Of a DNA stretch of 64,000 nt, positions 1 to 7,069 are shown one piece after another. The notes below the pieces were generated by a model. The model ran no database searches, was not told the DNA's origin, and was given only the letters and a program-made list of their open reading frames with translations. Source of the DNA: RUG11783 sp964599695 (GTDB lineage Bacteria; Bacillota; Clostridia; Oscillospirales; Ruminococcaceae); the NCBI GenBank assembly GCA_964599695.1, contig CAZRGP010000009.1:1-64000 (forward strand). The letters are read 5' to 3'. Numbering within the stretch: position 1 is the stretch's first letter; each line of letters opens with the position of its first letter. A program made the translations under genes and the position numbers.

Positions 1-88
1 ACAAGGGTTTTGCACTTTCGTGATATTGTTTAATTTTCAAGGTCCAAGGTTTGTTCCGTGCGCTCTCGTGGGGCGCAGCGTGATTTGT
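1..88 (-). other. Probable leader of an rRNA operon running off the left edge
   Basis: Read leftward, this stretch follows a strong promoter (89-117). It carries a short hairpin (TGCGC at 59-63 with GCGCA at 73-77) and then CTTGAAAATTAAACAATA, the type of sequence that precedes or separates mature rRNAs in Bacillota rRNA operons. No protein gene fits. The rRNA itself lies outside the window, so the assignment is inferred from promoter strength and leader style. Confidence 0.45.
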
Positions 89-117
89 ATTCTATCATCC
101 GATTTCGCGATTGTCAA
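89..117 (-). promoter_or_regulatory. Strong sigma-A promoter, leftward (rRNA type)
   Basis: On the minus strand TTGACA (112-117) and TAGAAT (89-94) are separated by exactly 17 bases. The match is near consensus and points off the left edge, away from the rightward gene at 220. It probably drives the stable RNA operon suggested by the leader. Confidence 0.65.
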
Positions 118-160
118 CAACATTTTCAAAATATTTATGAAGTTTTATTTTGAACTGTTT

Positions 161-189
161 TTTACAAATCCCGACCGCCGTGATAAGAT
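161..189 (+). promoter_or_regulatory. Candidate promoter for the rlmD-like gene
   Basis: TTTACA (161-166) and TAAGAT (184-189) are spaced 17 bases apart, about 30 bases before the ATG at 220. It would make this a divergent promoter region with the leftward promoter at 89-117. Confidence 0.4.
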
Positions 190-219
190 TAGTCCATCAA
201 ATCAGCGGGTTTTTATTAT

Positions 220-1596
220 ATGAGAAAAAACGACCAATATCAAGTACAAATTTTAAATATTTCGAGTGATGGTAACGGTGTTGCCTTCTACAATGATATT
301 CCTATTTTCATTCCCTATTCTGCTATAGGTGACGAAATACTCGTACGGATCGAGCGAGTAGAAAAAAGGTACGCCTATGGAAGAATCGTTCAAATCATAT
401 CTTCTTCCAAAGACCGTATATCGCCCGACTGTCCTTTGTTTGGTAAATGTGGGGGATGTTCTTTCCGTCACCTAACATATGAGGCTGAGCTTAGAGCAAA
501 AGAGCAATTCGTAGTAGATGCACTAAAACGAATCGGCAAGATCGATCATCCTGTTAACCATATTATCTCCTCGAATCACATTGATGGTTATCGCAATAAA
601 GCTCAGTTTCCTGTAGGCAATGATGAAGGAGGAGTATACGCTGGTTTCTTCGCTCCCCGCTCTCATCGCTTGTTAAAGTTTTCAGAACCATGCAAACTTC
701 AACCTGTTATTTTTGATGAAATAGCTTCTTTCACATGCAATCTCCTGACCAAGCATAATGTCCTCCCATACAACGAGACCAATCACAGCGGGCTGATACG
801 CCATTTACTGATACGACAGAGTTCAATAAACGGTGGCATTCTCCTCACATTCATTCTTAACGGAGACTCATTACCACATCAAGATCAGATAATTGATGAA
901 CTGGTTTCAAATTTTCCGACTATTCAGTCAATCAACATTAATGTCAACAAGATAAAAGGCAACACTATCCTAACTCCGAATTCCAGAACAATCTGGGGAG
1001 CTTCTTTCTTAAACGATGAGATACTTGGCGTCCCTGTTGAAGTCTCTTCTCTCTCCTTTTTCCAGATAAATCACTCAGCTACGGAGCTTCTTTATTCTGT
1101 TGTAAAAAAACATGTCACAGGCACAAACAGCAAAACCGTTCTGGATCTTTATTGTGGTGCCGGAACAATCGGCCTTTCAGTAACATCTCCAAATCAGGAG
1201 CTGTACGGTGTTGAGGTAATCGATGATGCAATAAACAGCGCCATCCAATCTGCACAATTAATGAATCGGTCAAATGCACATTTCTACTGTGCGGATGCTT
1301 CAAAAATCAAAGATCTTGTTGATCAGGACGTTAAGTTCGACCTGATCATTACAGACCCTCCTCGAAAAGGTTGTTCACCTGACGTTCTAGAGCAAATAAT
1401 CAGAAGCAACTGTTCAAAAATTGTGATGGTATCCTGTAACGCTGCTACGTTGGCCAGAGATCTGCAAACTTTGGTCGAAAACAACTATCGCATCGAAGAC
1501 GTTCAACCGGTAGATATGTTCCCCCGGACAAAACATGTGGAAGTTGTTGTCCTGCTATCAAAAGAATCTGAAAACTTAGAACAATATACAGGGTGA
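220..1596 (+). CDS. rlmD: 23S rRNA (uracil-C5)-methyltransferase, RlmD/RumA family
   Basis: A 458-residue SAM-dependent enzyme that methylates C5 of a uracil in 23S rRNA. Residues 1-60 look like a TRAM RNA-binding domain. Iron-sulfur cluster cysteines are visible in CPLFGKCGGC (71-80), with a further Cys in EPCKLQ. DLYCGAGTIGL is the SAM-binding loop, DPPRKG and VSCNAATLARD hold the catalytic residues, and the C terminus is complete. Length is normal for the family. Members of this family differ in target (U747, U1939 or tRNA U54) and the sequence alone does not settle which. The gene looks more AT-rich than the backbone to its right. The ATG at 220 has only a weak ribosome binding site. Confidence 0.88.
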   Translation: MRKNDQYQVQILNISSDGNGVAFYNDIPIFIPYSAIGDEILVRIERVEKRYAYGRIVQIISSSKDRISPDCPLFGKCGGCSFRHLTYEAELRAKEQFVVDALKRIGKIDHPVNHIISSNHIDGYRNKAQFPVGNDEGGVYAGFFAPRSHRLLKFSEPCKLQPVIFDEIASFTCNLLTKHNVLPYNETNHSGLIRHLLIRQSSINGGILLTFILNGDSLPHQDQIIDELVSNFPTIQSININVNKIKGNTILTPNSRTIWGASFLNDEILGVPVEVSSLSFFQINHSATELLYSVVKKHVTGTNSKTVLDLYCGAGTIGLSVTSPNQELYGVEVIDDAINSAIQSAQLMNRSNAHFYCADASKIKDLVDQDVKFDLIITDPPRKGCSPDVLEQIIRSNCSKIVMVSCNAATLARDLQTLVENNYRIEDVQPVDMFPRTKHVEVVVLLSKESENLEQYTG

Positions 1597-1713
1597 ATAC
1601 AAGGTTTACGTCTATTAAACGACAAGGACCTGATATGGATCTTATGAACGCGACGAAAGATGTCAAGAATGTATATACTATGACCCTGAGCAAATCAAAA
1701 ACGGAGATATACT

Positions 1714-2685
1714 ATGATCCTGGAGACAGAAAGACTCGTTCTTCGCCCCTGGAGGGAAACGGACGCTGAGGAATGCTATAAATATGCAAAAGATCCTCTT
1801 GTTGGTCCAGCTGCCGGATGGCCAGTACATACGGATGTTGAAAACAGCCGCCAGGTTATACGGGACATACTCATGAACCCGGACACTTACGCCATAGTCC
1901 TGAAAAAGACCGATCTTCCCATAGGATGTATCGGCCTACGTCACAATTCCCAAACAGAAAAAAAGTACGAGGCGGAGCTTGGCTACTGGCTAGGCGTTCC
2001 TTATTGGGGTAAAGATCTCGTCCCAGAGGCAGCTCACGAATTGATTCGCTATGCATTTGAAGACATGAGACTTGACCGGATTTGGTGTTGCTATTTCGAT
2101 GGCAATATGAAATCAAAACGCGTTCAGGAAAAGCTCGGTTTCAGATATCAGTTTACGACCGATATCACAGCTGAGACGGGGCTAGTTAAATCACGAAAAA
2201 AGAATGTTAACCTTCTGACAAAAGATCAATGGATCTCAGACAGGATCAAAGTTGTAGACAGTAATAAAAGGCAATATATGCAGCTGCTTCTCCTAGCTGA
2301 TGAACAGGAGAACATGATCGACCGTTATCTCGATAGAGGAACACTCTATGTTTTGGAGGATAACGGTGTCGCTAAAGCGGAAACAGTTATCACTATAGAA
2401 GATGATGGAATCGCAGAAATCAAAAGTCTCGCGGTAGCTCCTGAATATCAGCACAAAGGTTACGGCAGATCAATAATTCGTTTCATTGCCGCCTTATATC
2501 GTGGTCGCTGTTCTGTGCTTCAAGTTGGCACAGGCGACAGCCCGCTTACTGTTCCCTTTTATAGAAGCTGCGGGTTTGTTCAACATCACGTAGACAAGGG
2601 TTTCTTTTTGGAGAACTATGACCATCCTATCATTGAAGCTGGTAAGCAACTGAAAGATATGGTGTATCTGAGGATGCATCTTTGA
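1714..2685 (+). CDS. Double-domain GNAT N-acetyltransferase
   Basis: 323 residues holding two GNAT acetyltransferase units in one chain. The N-terminal half (about 1-175) is RimJ/RimL-like: ETERLVLRPW, then GYWLGVPYWGKDLVPEA and a C-terminal VQEKLGF. The C-terminal half (about 185-323) is a second GNAT fold with the acetyl-CoA loop YQHKGYGRSII and FYRSCGF. Both loops look intact, so both halves may bind acetyl-CoA. The start at 1714 is supported by a GGAG motif seven bases upstream. The substrate cannot be read from the sequence; small molecules, antibiotics and protein N termini are all possible. It stands alone between two RNA methyltransferase genes. Confidence 0.8.
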   Translation: MILETERLVLRPWRETDAEECYKYAKDPLVGPAAGWPVHTDVENSRQVIRDILMNPDTYAIVLKKTDLPIGCIGLRHNSQTEKKYEAELGYWLGVPYWGKDLVPEAAHELIRYAFEDMRLDRIWCCYFDGNMKSKRVQEKLGFRYQFTTDITAETGLVKSRKKNVNLLTKDQWISDRIKVVDSNKRQYMQLLLLADEQENMIDRYLDRGTLYVLEDNGVAKAETVITIEDDGIAEIKSLAVAPEYQHKGYGRSIIRFIAALYRGRCSVLQVGTGDSPLTVPFYRSCGFVQHHVDKGFFLENYDHPIIEAGKQLKDMVYLRMHL

Positions 2686-2721
2686 GCATGAAATGTCATG
2701 GACTCACAGAGTGAAGGCACT

Positions 2722-2750
2722 TTGACTTTTACCCACTTTGTCAATATACT
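2722..2750 (+). promoter_or_regulatory. Sigma-A promoter upstream of trmB
   Basis: TTGACT (2722-2727) and TATACT (2745-2750) are separated by 17 bases. It lies about 90 bases before the trmB start and downstream of the GNAT stop, so trmB probably has its own transcript. Confidence 0.6.
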
Positions 2751-2842
2751 TTAACGGTATGTCTGACTATGATGCCAGCATTTTAGAATGATTTTGGAGC
2801 CCGCTTTTTCAAGGAATCCATTATCTTAGAAGGAGCCACCAA

Positions 2843-3499
2843 ATGAGGTTGCGCAACAGACCGTGGGCACTGCCGGAGTTGGAAGAATGTCCATACTATA
2901 TCAGCGATGCGTTTACGTGCAGTGGAAAATGGCATGATATTTTCGCAAATGAAAACCCGATCTGGCTGGAACTGGGATGCGGGAAAGGTCTTTTCCTTGC
3001 AGGATACGCCCCCTTTCATCCGGAAATCAATTTTATTGGAGCAGATATCAAAAGTCTGATGCTCGCATACGCCAGAAGAAACATTCAAGCGTCGTTTAAT
3101 AATGTCGGTGCGGACGTTGTCAACTGCAAACTCCTCTCTCTTGATGTCGAAAGAATCCGGTTCGCCTTTCAGCAGGAAGATCATATTGAAAAAATCCTGA
3201 TCAACTTTCCTAATCCCTGGCCAAAGGAAGCCCATAAGAAAAGGCGTCTCACCCATACCAAACAACTTCTCCAATACAAGGCAATCATGTCTCAAGATTC
3301 AGAAATCCGTTTCAAAACGGACAGTGATATGCTCTACGAGGAAAGCACTCCTTATTTCCAAGAGGCTGGCCTTAACATCGTCGAGCAGCTTGATGATTAT
3401 TATTCGGTATATCCCGTGGACTCTTCCCTGCTGACTGAACACGAGCAGAAATTCATGGAAAAAGGAATGCCGATTCACTTCATTCGTGCCACAAAATAG
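2843..3499 (+). CDS. trmB: tRNA (guanine-N7)-methyltransferase TrmB
   Basis: 218 residues. The enzyme makes m7G46 in the variable loop of tRNA using SAM. Family marks are the SAM loop LELGCGKG near residue 50, the acidic GADIKS that follows it, and the catalytic block NFPNPWPKEAHKKRRL around residue 120. Length matches the family. The ATG follows a clear AGAAGGAG ribosome binding site. A strong terminator follows directly at 3498, so this looks like a single-gene unit with the promoter at 2722. Confidence 0.92.
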   Translation: MRLRNRPWALPELEECPYYISDAFTCSGKWHDIFANENPIWLELGCGKGLFLAGYAPFHPEINFIGADIKSLMLAYARRNIQASFNNVGADVVNCKLLSLDVERIRFAFQQEDHIEKILINFPNPWPKEAHKKRRLTHTKQLLQYKAIMSQDSEIRFKTDSDMLYEESTPYFQEAGLNIVEQLDDYYSVYPVDSSLLTEHEQKFMEKGMPIHFIRATK

Positions 3500-3534
3500 C
3501 AAAAACTCGGAGTAATCCGAGTTTTTGCTTTTAT
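3498..3534 (+). terminator. Bidirectional Rho-independent terminator
   Basis: A 13 bp perfect stem (AGCAAAAACTCGG with its complement) around an AGTAAT loop (3511-3516) is followed by TTTT. The A-rich start of the stem also gives a U tract on the other strand, so it can end both trmB and the convergent leftward operon whose last gene stops at 3557. Confidence 0.85.
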
Positions 3535-3556
3535 TGTCTGAATTATTTGAAATGAA

Positions 3557-4732
3557 TCAGTTAGAATTCTCATTTATCCATCTGCTGGTTATCTGTGCAA
3601 ATGCAGCGCAACAATATGGAAGAGCGTTTTCATCAAAACGCACATGGGGATTATGAAGCGAATACGTATATCCGTCTTCCGCAGTACCCATACCAACATG
3701 ATACATGACTGAAGGGACTTTCTCAGAGAAATATGCAAAGTCATCCGACCCTTTTACTCCACTGGCATAAGTGGACACACCTTCCTCACCTACCATTTCC
3801 TTCAGATACCGGCAGATATCATCACACAGTTGCTCATCGTTATAAGTGATCGGAGTCTGGGAAGTAAACTCCACCTCAGCCTTTGCGTGATATACTGCGC
3901 ATATTTGTTCGATTAGTTCAACAAATCGCGCCTTGATCACAGGTCTGGAGGAAACGGTAAAGCAGCGTATAGTACCAGTAAGCTCAACTGTTTCGGGAAT
4001 CACGTTCGGCGCAGTTCCTCCATGAATGCTACCGAAAGTGATTACATTCGGATCAAGGGCATTGATTTCTCTGGTCTGAAGTGTCTGTACAGCGTCAATG
4101 ACCTTGGAAGCAATATTAATCGGATCCACCCCAGTCTCCGGCGCTGATCCATGAGAAGCTACTCCGGTGATCTTCACCCTGAAAATGTCGCTGCTACTGA
4201 GATAATTTCCTTTCCCCACATTGTATTTCCCAGTCGGGAATTGAACTTTTGTATGCATGGAGATTGCAGCGTCCACATGAGGATTCTCCAAGACACCCTT
4301 TTCGATCATTTCAATGGCTCCGTGAATGGCTTCTTCATCTGGCTGGAAACACAGACGAACCATGCCTTTCAGTTCACTCTCCACTTCTTTGAGCATCTTT
4401 GCGCAAATGAGCAATGAGGTGCAGTGAAAATCATGTCCGCAGGAATGAGAATTCCCGTTTGTAGCAGCAAACGGCTCACCGCTTACTTCCCTAGATGGCA
4501 GCGCATCGATATCTGCCCGAATAAGGATCACCTTTCCATTGGGATTTCCTATATCCGCTACAATACCACACTGACAGATTTCACGATAACTGCATCCGTA
4601 TTCAGTGAGCTTCTCTTTGATATATTTGGTTGTTTCAGGAAGATCGAATCCGATCTCCGGGCATTGATGAAGATGCCTTCTGATCTCTATCGCTTCCGCC
4701 TTCAGTTCCTGGGCTCTTTTGAAAAAATCCAT
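3557..4732 (-). CDS. M20 family metallo-amidohydrolase / peptidase
   Basis: 391 residues of the M20D type (hippurate hydrolase, IAA-amino acid hydrolase, N-acetyl-diaminopimelate deacetylase group), which hydrolyses N-acyl amino acids with two metal ions. Metal and catalytic motifs are ADIDALPSRE, SCGHDFHC, PDEEAIHGA and SDDFAYF. The central dimerisation domain contains ASHGSAPE. Length is typical. The ATG at 4732 follows GAGGAG and lies 10 bases after the stop of the HAD-like gene. It is the last gene of the leftward operon and ends before the terminator at 3498. The physiological acyl group cannot be deduced. Confidence 0.85.
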   Translation of the reverse strand: MDFFKRAQELKAEAIEIRRHLHQCPEIGFDLPETTKYIKEKLTEYGCSYREICQCGIVADIGNPNGKVILIRADIDALPSREVSGEPFAATNGNSHSCGHDFHCTSLLICAKMLKEVESELKGMVRLCFQPDEEAIHGAIEMIEKGVLENPHVDAAISMHTKVQFPTGKYNVGKGNYLSSSDIFRVKITGVASHGSAPETGVDPINIASKVIDAVQTLQTREINALDPNVITFGSIHGGTAPNVIPETVELTGTIRCFTVSSRPVIKARFVELIEQICAVYHAKAEVEFTSQTPITYNDEQLCDDICRYLKEMVGEEGVSTYASGVKGSDDFAYFSEKVPSVMYHVGMGTAEDGYTYSLHNPHVRFDENALPYCCAAFAQITSRWINENSN

Positions 4733-4742
4733 CCTTCACTCC

Positions 4743-5603
4743 TCACAGTTCCAAACTCAGCTGTTCATAGTCTCCGATAATATCATCAATCCGTTCAAGA
4801 ACGTCCCCGACACCTCCGCGAAGACAAGTGCTTACCGTGAGATCCATTTTGAAACGGAGATCCATAGGTGCATTTGCTACGCAGATCTTGATTCCCGAAG
4901 CAGAAAACATCTCGTCATCATTGTGGGAACTACCGATCGCGATCACCTTTGACTTAGGTATACCCAGATACTCACAAAGCTGTCTTAATCCGGTTCCCTT
5001 ATTCATTCCCCTGTTTACGATCTCCACTGCTTCATCGGTCTTTCGAAGATACTGGAAATCGGAAAAATGGTTGTTCTCCCTATACTTCTTGTGGGCAAAC
5101 TGCTCCAGCGGCGCAAGTTCTTCCGCCGGTCCCCGAAAAACCACCTTGTTCCAGGTTCCGCGTACATCCTCCAGCTGAGCAAGCATAAACGGAAGATGCT
5201 GAAGAGAGAAGCTCCTGTCCATCTGTTCATTCATTCTGACGGCGTAAACATCTGGTTCCGATACCACTTCCACCCCGATGTGAGGAAACAGGTCCATCAC
5301 CTCATTGATGACGTCTTTAACACTCTCCTTGAGTGGCTGGTTAATCAGAGTATTGCTGTCTGAATAATCATAAATATAACTGCCGTTACACAGGATCGCC
5401 GGAGCGCTTAAGGGAAGCCACTCCATAAATCTTTCCACAGATTTCCTGCAGCGCCCAGTACAAAGGGTGAAACGCCCGCCTTTCTCCTCGAACTGCTCAA
5501 TGGCATCAAGGTTCCGCCGCGGGATCCCGTACCCTGCCTCAAGAAGGGTGCCATCAACCGCAGTAACGACAAGATATTCAGATAAAGAATTATTAGATCC
5601 CAT
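4743..5603 (-). CDS. HAD-IIB (Cof-like) protein lacking the catalytic nucleophile
   Basis: 286 residues with the Cof-type HAD fold: motif I TAVDGTLL near the N terminus, motif II LCTGR, the cap domain, a K in MNKGTGL and motif IV IGSSHNDDEMF. Functional HAD phosphatases carry DxDGT in motif I and GDxxND in motif IV. Here the first Asp of motif I is Ala (codon GCG) and the first Asp of motif IV is Ser. It therefore looks like a catalytically dead homologue, perhaps kept for ligand or protein binding. The ATG at 5603 (AGGGAG upstream) overlaps the rluD stop by 11 bases; a longer reading frame upstream lies inside rluD and is not used. Confidence 0.75.
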   Translation of the reverse strand: MGSNNSLSEYLVVTAVDGTLLEAGYGIPRRNLDAIEQFEEKGGRFTLCTGRCRKSVERFMEWLPLSAPAILCNGSYIYDYSDSNTLINQPLKESVKDVINEVMDLFPHIGVEVVSEPDVYAVRMNEQMDRSFSLQHLPFMLAQLEDVRGTWNKVVFRGPAEELAPLEQFAHKKYRENNHFSDFQYLRKTDEAVEIVNRGMNKGTGLRQLCEYLGIPKSKVIAIGSSHNDDEMFSASGIKICVANAPMDLRFKMDLTVSTCLRGGVGDVLERIDDIIGDYEQLSLEL

Positions 5604-6555
5604 TTTTCTCCCTGATACTGTCCAAGAATTCTGTAAAATATGGCGGCAGATCCGCCTTAAACTCCATGTACTCTCCTGTTCTGGGATGAACGAAACCCAA
5701 GACACCCGCATGAAGGCATTGTCCTTCAAATTGTTTTACTTGCTTGCCGCTTCCGTAGAGTTTGTCCCCTACCAGCGGATGGCCCATATACTCCATATGT
5801 ACCCTGATCTGGTGTGTTCTTCCTGTTCGGAGGTGCAGTTCGAGATAGGAGTATCCAGGCATCTCCTCCAGGACTCTGTACTCGGTAATCGCAGGCTTGG
5901 AGTTTTTGTTCGTCACACAGAACTTGATCCGGTCGTTTTCTTTCCTTCCGATCGGCGCATCCACAACACCACTGTTTTCCCTGAAATGACCGTATGCCAC
6001 GGCGTAGTAGTACCTTGTCACACTGTGCTCGGCGATCTGCTCGGCAAGCTTCGCGTGAGACGCGTCGTTTTTGGCAACAACGAGAAGTCCGCTCGTATCC
6101 TTATCGATCCGATGTACGATACCAGGACGTTCCACGCCGTTGATCCCCGAAAGTCTGCCCTTGCAATGGTAAAGCAATGCGTTCACGAGTGTTCCGTCGG
6201 GATTCCCTGCACCGGGATGGACTACCATCCCTTTCGGCTTATTCACGACCAAAAGGTCGTCATCTTCATAAACGATCTCGATCGGAATATCCTGGGGAAG
6301 CGCTTCCAGCGGCCGCGCCTGCGGTACTTCCACAGCAATCTTCATCCCCATCTTCACCTTCTGGTTCTTACCTGCAGGGTTTCCGTCAACCTGTATATTT
6401 CCGTCGGAAAACAGTTTCTGAACATAACTTCTGCTGAAACGTTCCTCTTCATCAGGAAAATTCCGGACCAGTTCGTTCTGCACGAACTTATCCAGACGTC
6501 CCTCATAGGTATCATCGATCGTGAACACGATCGTTGTTCCGGCATTTTCCGTCAT
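5593..6555 (-). CDS. rluD: rRNA large-subunit pseudouridine synthase, RluA/RluD family
   Basis: 320 residues. An S4-type RNA-binding domain (about residues 15-75, with RSYVQKLFSDGNIQVDG) precedes the synthase domain. The catalytic aspartate is in HRIDKDTSGLLV, and GRTHQIRVH and HPLVGDKLYG are the other family blocks. It isomerises uridines in 23S rRNA; position in the operon after lspA is the usual one for this RluD-like gene in Bacillota. Its start overlaps the lspA stop by 4 bases (ATGA), implying coupled translation. Confidence 0.9.
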   Translation of the reverse strand: MTENAGTTIVFTIDDTYEGRLDKFVQNELVRNFPDEEERFSRSYVQKLFSDGNIQVDGNPAGKNQKVKMGMKIAVEVPQARPLEALPQDIPIEIVYEDDDLLVVNKPKGMVVHPGAGNPDGTLVNALLYHCKGRLSGINGVERPGIVHRIDKDTSGLLVVAKNDASHAKLAEQIAEHSVTRYYYAVAYGHFRENSGVVDAPIGRKENDRIKFCVTNKNSKPAITEYRVLEEMPGYSYLELHLRTGRTHQIRVHMEYMGHPLVGDKLYGSGKQVKQFEGQCLHAGVLGFVHPRTGEYMEFKADLPPYFTEFLDSIREKNGI

Positions 6556-7016
6556 ACTTCGAACAATGACTCTTCCTTGGATGTGAATAGATAGATGACC
6601 AGGATCGCTACGCCGATATCAACGAGGCAATCCGCAAAATTGAATATCGGAAAATCCATGAACAGGAACATGAGATAATCCGTCACGGAACCTATAAACA
6701 ACCGGTCATACAGGTTACCGATCGCACCTGCCGCAATCAGGATGAAAGCACGGCACACCCAGTCATTCTTAAACTTCTTCTTCACCAGGACATAAACGAG
6801 TCCAATCGAAAAAATTAGAGAGATGGCTGCAAGTAGCCCGGTCTTACCTGAAAGTATACCAAAAGCGGCTCCGGTGTTTCCACCTTGAAGAAGCCTGAGT
6901 CCGATGACCTTGGGTATAAGAACGACCGTCTCTCCCGAGGCGAGAAACCTCTCTGCGAGAACCTTAAATACACGGTCCATAAAAGCAAGAATAAAAACAA
7001 AAAGCAAATTCATCAT
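6552..7016 (-). CDS. lspA: Lipoprotein signal peptidase LspA
   Basis: 154 residues with four predicted membrane segments. It cleaves signal peptides from prolipoproteins at the membrane. The two catalytic aspartates are in GNLYDRLFIGSVTDYL and FNFADCLVDIG; the family Asn-rich block GGNTGAAFG is present. The ATG codons at 7016 and 7013 are the first after the palindrome at 7026-7055. The reading frame extends further up through non-ATG codons inside that palindrome, which I do not use. The ribosome binding site is weak, so expression may depend on the hairpin or on read-through from ileS. Confidence 0.9.
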   Translation of the reverse strand: MMNLLFVFILAFMDRVFKVLAERFLASGETVVLIPKVIGLRLLQGGNTGAAFGILSGKTGLLAAISLIFSIGLVYVLVKKKFKNDWVCRAFILIAAGAIGNLYDRLFIGSVTDYLMFLFMDFPIFNFADCLVDIGVAILVIYLFTSKEESLFEV

Positions 7017-7025
7017 ATTTACCAA

Positions 7026-7055
7026 CAATGCAGCGGTGAATTCACCGCTGCATTG
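7026..7055. repeat. 30 bp perfect palindrome between ileS and lspA
   Basis: Fifteen bases CAATGCAGCGGTGAA are followed at once by their exact complement. In RNA this is a long hairpin in the 54-base gap between the ileS stop and the lspA start. Neither strand has a convincing U tract after it, so it is probably an RNA processing or stability element rather than a terminator. Confidence 0.7.
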
Positions 7056-7069
7056 CATTCATCGTTTCT

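Noticed and set aside
7026..7055. Rho-independent terminator for ileS
   Set aside because: The stem is strong but neither strand has a U run after it, so I list it as a palindrome of unknown role.
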